Positions 40,801 through 43,800 of a stretch of 64,000 nucleotides of DNA are shown here, in pieces. The stretch spans positions 1 to 64,000 of the forward strand of contig WNNJ02003664.1 of NCBI GenBank assembly GCA_012934845.2, given 5' to 3'. The translations under genes and the position numbers were made by a program. The notes under the pieces were generated by a model. That model did no database searches and had not been told where the DNA came from. It saw only the letters and a program-made list of their open reading frames with translations. The stretch comes from Pomphorhynchus laevis (taxonomy: Eukaryota; Acanthocephala; Palaeacanthocephala; Echinorhynchida; Pomphorhynchidae). Numbering within the stretch: position 1 is the first letter of the stretch; each line of letters starts with the position of its first letter.

Positions 40801-43800
40801 AGACGATTAAATGCCGGTTTGGGTAGATTTGTAATTGTGCTCAATGCGTTTGTATTGAGCGGATTGTACTTTTACTCAAACAATCGCCCTCCAGAACAAC
40901 GATATCTATTTTTAAAACGATTATTAATTTTAATAAATAAATTTTTTATGAATGAAATTGAAATTAAAAATAAATTAATTAAAAAATATGTTTTATTTTA
41001 CAATTTGAAAATCAAATGTTTTGAATAAGTTTTTGTTTATCTTGTTTGGAATTTGTTTGATTATTTTTCTAAAATTAGATGTATATATTAATTTTATATT
41101 GCGCTTGCCTACAAGTGCTTTGTCAGAGAAATTAAGAAAAGTATAATTAAATGTATTATATCTTCATTTTTTTGTCATTGTTTAAATGACAAAAAATATT
41201 TTTTTTTGTTACAAAATATTTTTTATTTTTTATTTTATTTTTTTTTGGTAATATCAATTTTATCCAAATTTTGTTTTAATGATGATTTTGAAGAAATCAT
41301 CATTAAAAGAAATCTCAATCGAAACCTGCAAAAAGAAAGAAAAAAGAAAAAAGAAAGGAAACTCGACTGGGGCTCCATACTTGGCTGAGGTCGAAAAAGT
41401 CAGAAAAAAAACGAAAATATATATGAATTTTGTGTTTTTTACTTTAATAAATCATTATTTTTTTATTTGTTGTATGACAATTGCCTTGGTGGTCGAAAGC
41501 TCAACAATTTTTATTCAATAAAAATACTTCTCATGTCTATAATGTTCTCCCACAATCACCGCTTTAATTTAAAAAGAAATTAAACATTTGGAAGAACAAA
41601 GTAATGGAGGGCAGCCTTGAAATCTTTCCCCTTATAAGAAGTACAAGTAAAAGAACTTCTCCCTATCATTGGGATTCATTTATCAGTTCTAAGATTGATG
41701 CACTACTTTCCATCAATTGACACTACTCAGTACGATTGGATTAGAAATCCTTTTATTGAATCTTCACAGGATACGTCTTTAACGCTGAAAGAGCTTGAGG
41801 AACTGGCTGATATATCCTCTGATCGAGAATTAATGATAAAATTAGAGGAAAAATCTATCGAAGAATTTTGGCTAACAATAAAAGACGAATATGTGGAAAT
41901 CTCAAAAAAGCGATTGCTATTTTGTTACAATTTTCAACATCGTATTTATGTGAACTAGGATTTTCAACTCTCGCAACAATAAAATCCAAAAAAGGGAATC
42001 TTCAAAAAATTGATGAAGAAATGAGAGTTTGCCTTTCAAATATAAGACCTAACATTGAAGATATAGTCGATACCCATCAAGCACATATTTCTCACTAAAA
42101 TATATTTAATTACAGTCTTTTTAAATATTTATTTTAATGTTTTCAGCTTTTGTAATCAAAATAATTTTTTTACATTTTTTTGGGTGCACCAAAAAAATGT
42201 AAAAAAATTATCGTCCCCCGCTCGTCCATAGTATGTCTTAAGTCGAGTTGTTAGAAACCAACGGTGGTCAAAAGCGTTGTATAGTAGTAGGTGATTTAAA
42301 TATGCCAGGTAATAACTGGTACGAGGATGTCACAGATTGTAAACATTCATCAAACATTAATCTAATCAATGCAATACATAACACTGGATTATATCAGCAT
42401 GTTCGATCAGCATCTCGCATTCTAGAACAATCAACCTCGCAATTAGATGTTATGCTTTCAAATCCCTCTCATAACGTCAAGAATCTTAAATATATTTGTA
42501 ATCTAGGTAAAAGTGATCATTGTGTATTATCATTCTATGTTGAATCAAAACACGTGGATTCCGTAGTATCTTGTCGTCAGAAGTTTAACTTTTGAAAGGC
42601 GAACTTTTCATGCTTAAAGGGTAAGTTGGTCAGACCCTAGAATAGAAGAAATTAAACTAACTTGGAGACATTTTAAAAACACGTTGTTTGACTTATTAAC
42701 ACAAAATTCACAAGTTGTTCGTCGCAATCGCAGCTCAGTGTAATCCCCATGGTTTGATTCATAACTAAGGCAACTAATCAATGAGCAAGAAAACACTGGA
42801 TATTATATATACAATATCTTACCTCATATGAAGTTTTTAGACAACTTTCGAATAAATGTACAACAATGAAAATGTTCAAACGTAATTTTGAGGAATTCGT
42901 AATTAGTCAATATAATCCCAATCCTAAGGTATTCTTCTCTTATGTTCGTAAAATGGCCCAAAGTGGTCATACACTACCAGTTCTGATAGATAATTCTAAT
43001 AGTGTAGTCTCTGATGATTTATCTAAGGCAGAATTACTAGCTGATGAGTTTTCACGTTTTGTTTGTCAGTCTTGAAACTTCTATTTAATATAGTAAATGT
43101 AATTCAAATGTATATTAAGTCATAACAAATGAAGTTCCTCCACATTTTATAATCAACGATGTATATAATTCACTTAAGCGTTTAAAATCATCCATTGCAG
43201 TTGGTCAGATCGAATCCCGGTCATAACCTTGAAGATGCTTGCACATCTTATTGCTAAACATCTATATGATATCTATCAATGCTCACTTTGTCAGGGCTGT
43301 ATTCCTTCGTGATGGAGACAGTCCGTAGTTATTCCAATATACCAAGAAGGCAAACAACATATTGCACCAATTACAGACCCGTAGCATTAACTTGTATCGG
43401 TTGAAAATTTCTAAAGAGCTGGAATCCCATAATCTAATAGTGGATAATCAACATGGCTGTCGTCCTAATCGGTCAACTATTAGTAATTTACTAGTATCCA
43501 TGGATTCATGGCAATCTGCATTTATAGAAAGATTTAAACATACGTTGTATTTGTTGACTTTTTTCGTGCATTTGATACAATACAGCATCATATTTTCATA
43601 CAAAAACTCAGAAGCCTTCGTATAGATGAAATATTTATCCCTTGGATTACCTATTATTTGCCGAATAGATCGTTCAGGGTACGGTAGGGTCGGACATTTA
43701 CAAACCTCGTAATATATTAGCTGGTGTTCCCCAGGGTGCAGTAATCTCACCGTTTCTATTTGTGATCTTTATCAATAATCTTCCTAAAGCTATTCAATCT

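Larger units (their letters stand above)
36950..41555 (+). mobile_element. I-like LINE, near full length
   Basis: About 4.6 kb with two ORFs, an AT-rich 3' UTR and a 3' hairpin (AATGATGATTT/AAATCATCATT, 41278-41304). ORF1 is gag-like with three zinc knuckles. ORF2 has an endonuclease and an RT of the I/R1-type wording (LDVSAAFDNLGH, LPQGSPLSPIIY, YADD). The ORF1 stop and ORF2 start overlap as TAATG (38456-38460). Damage is light: one frame change near the start of ORF1, a disruption in an AT-rich stretch between endonuclease and RT (about 39120-39290), and one near 40690-40770. Among the younger insertions in the window, judged by open frames. Confidence 0.85.

Noticed and set aside
41278-41304. 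Transcription terminator hairpin
   Set aside because: Bacterial-type terminators do not apply here; it is more likely part of the LINE 3' UTR.
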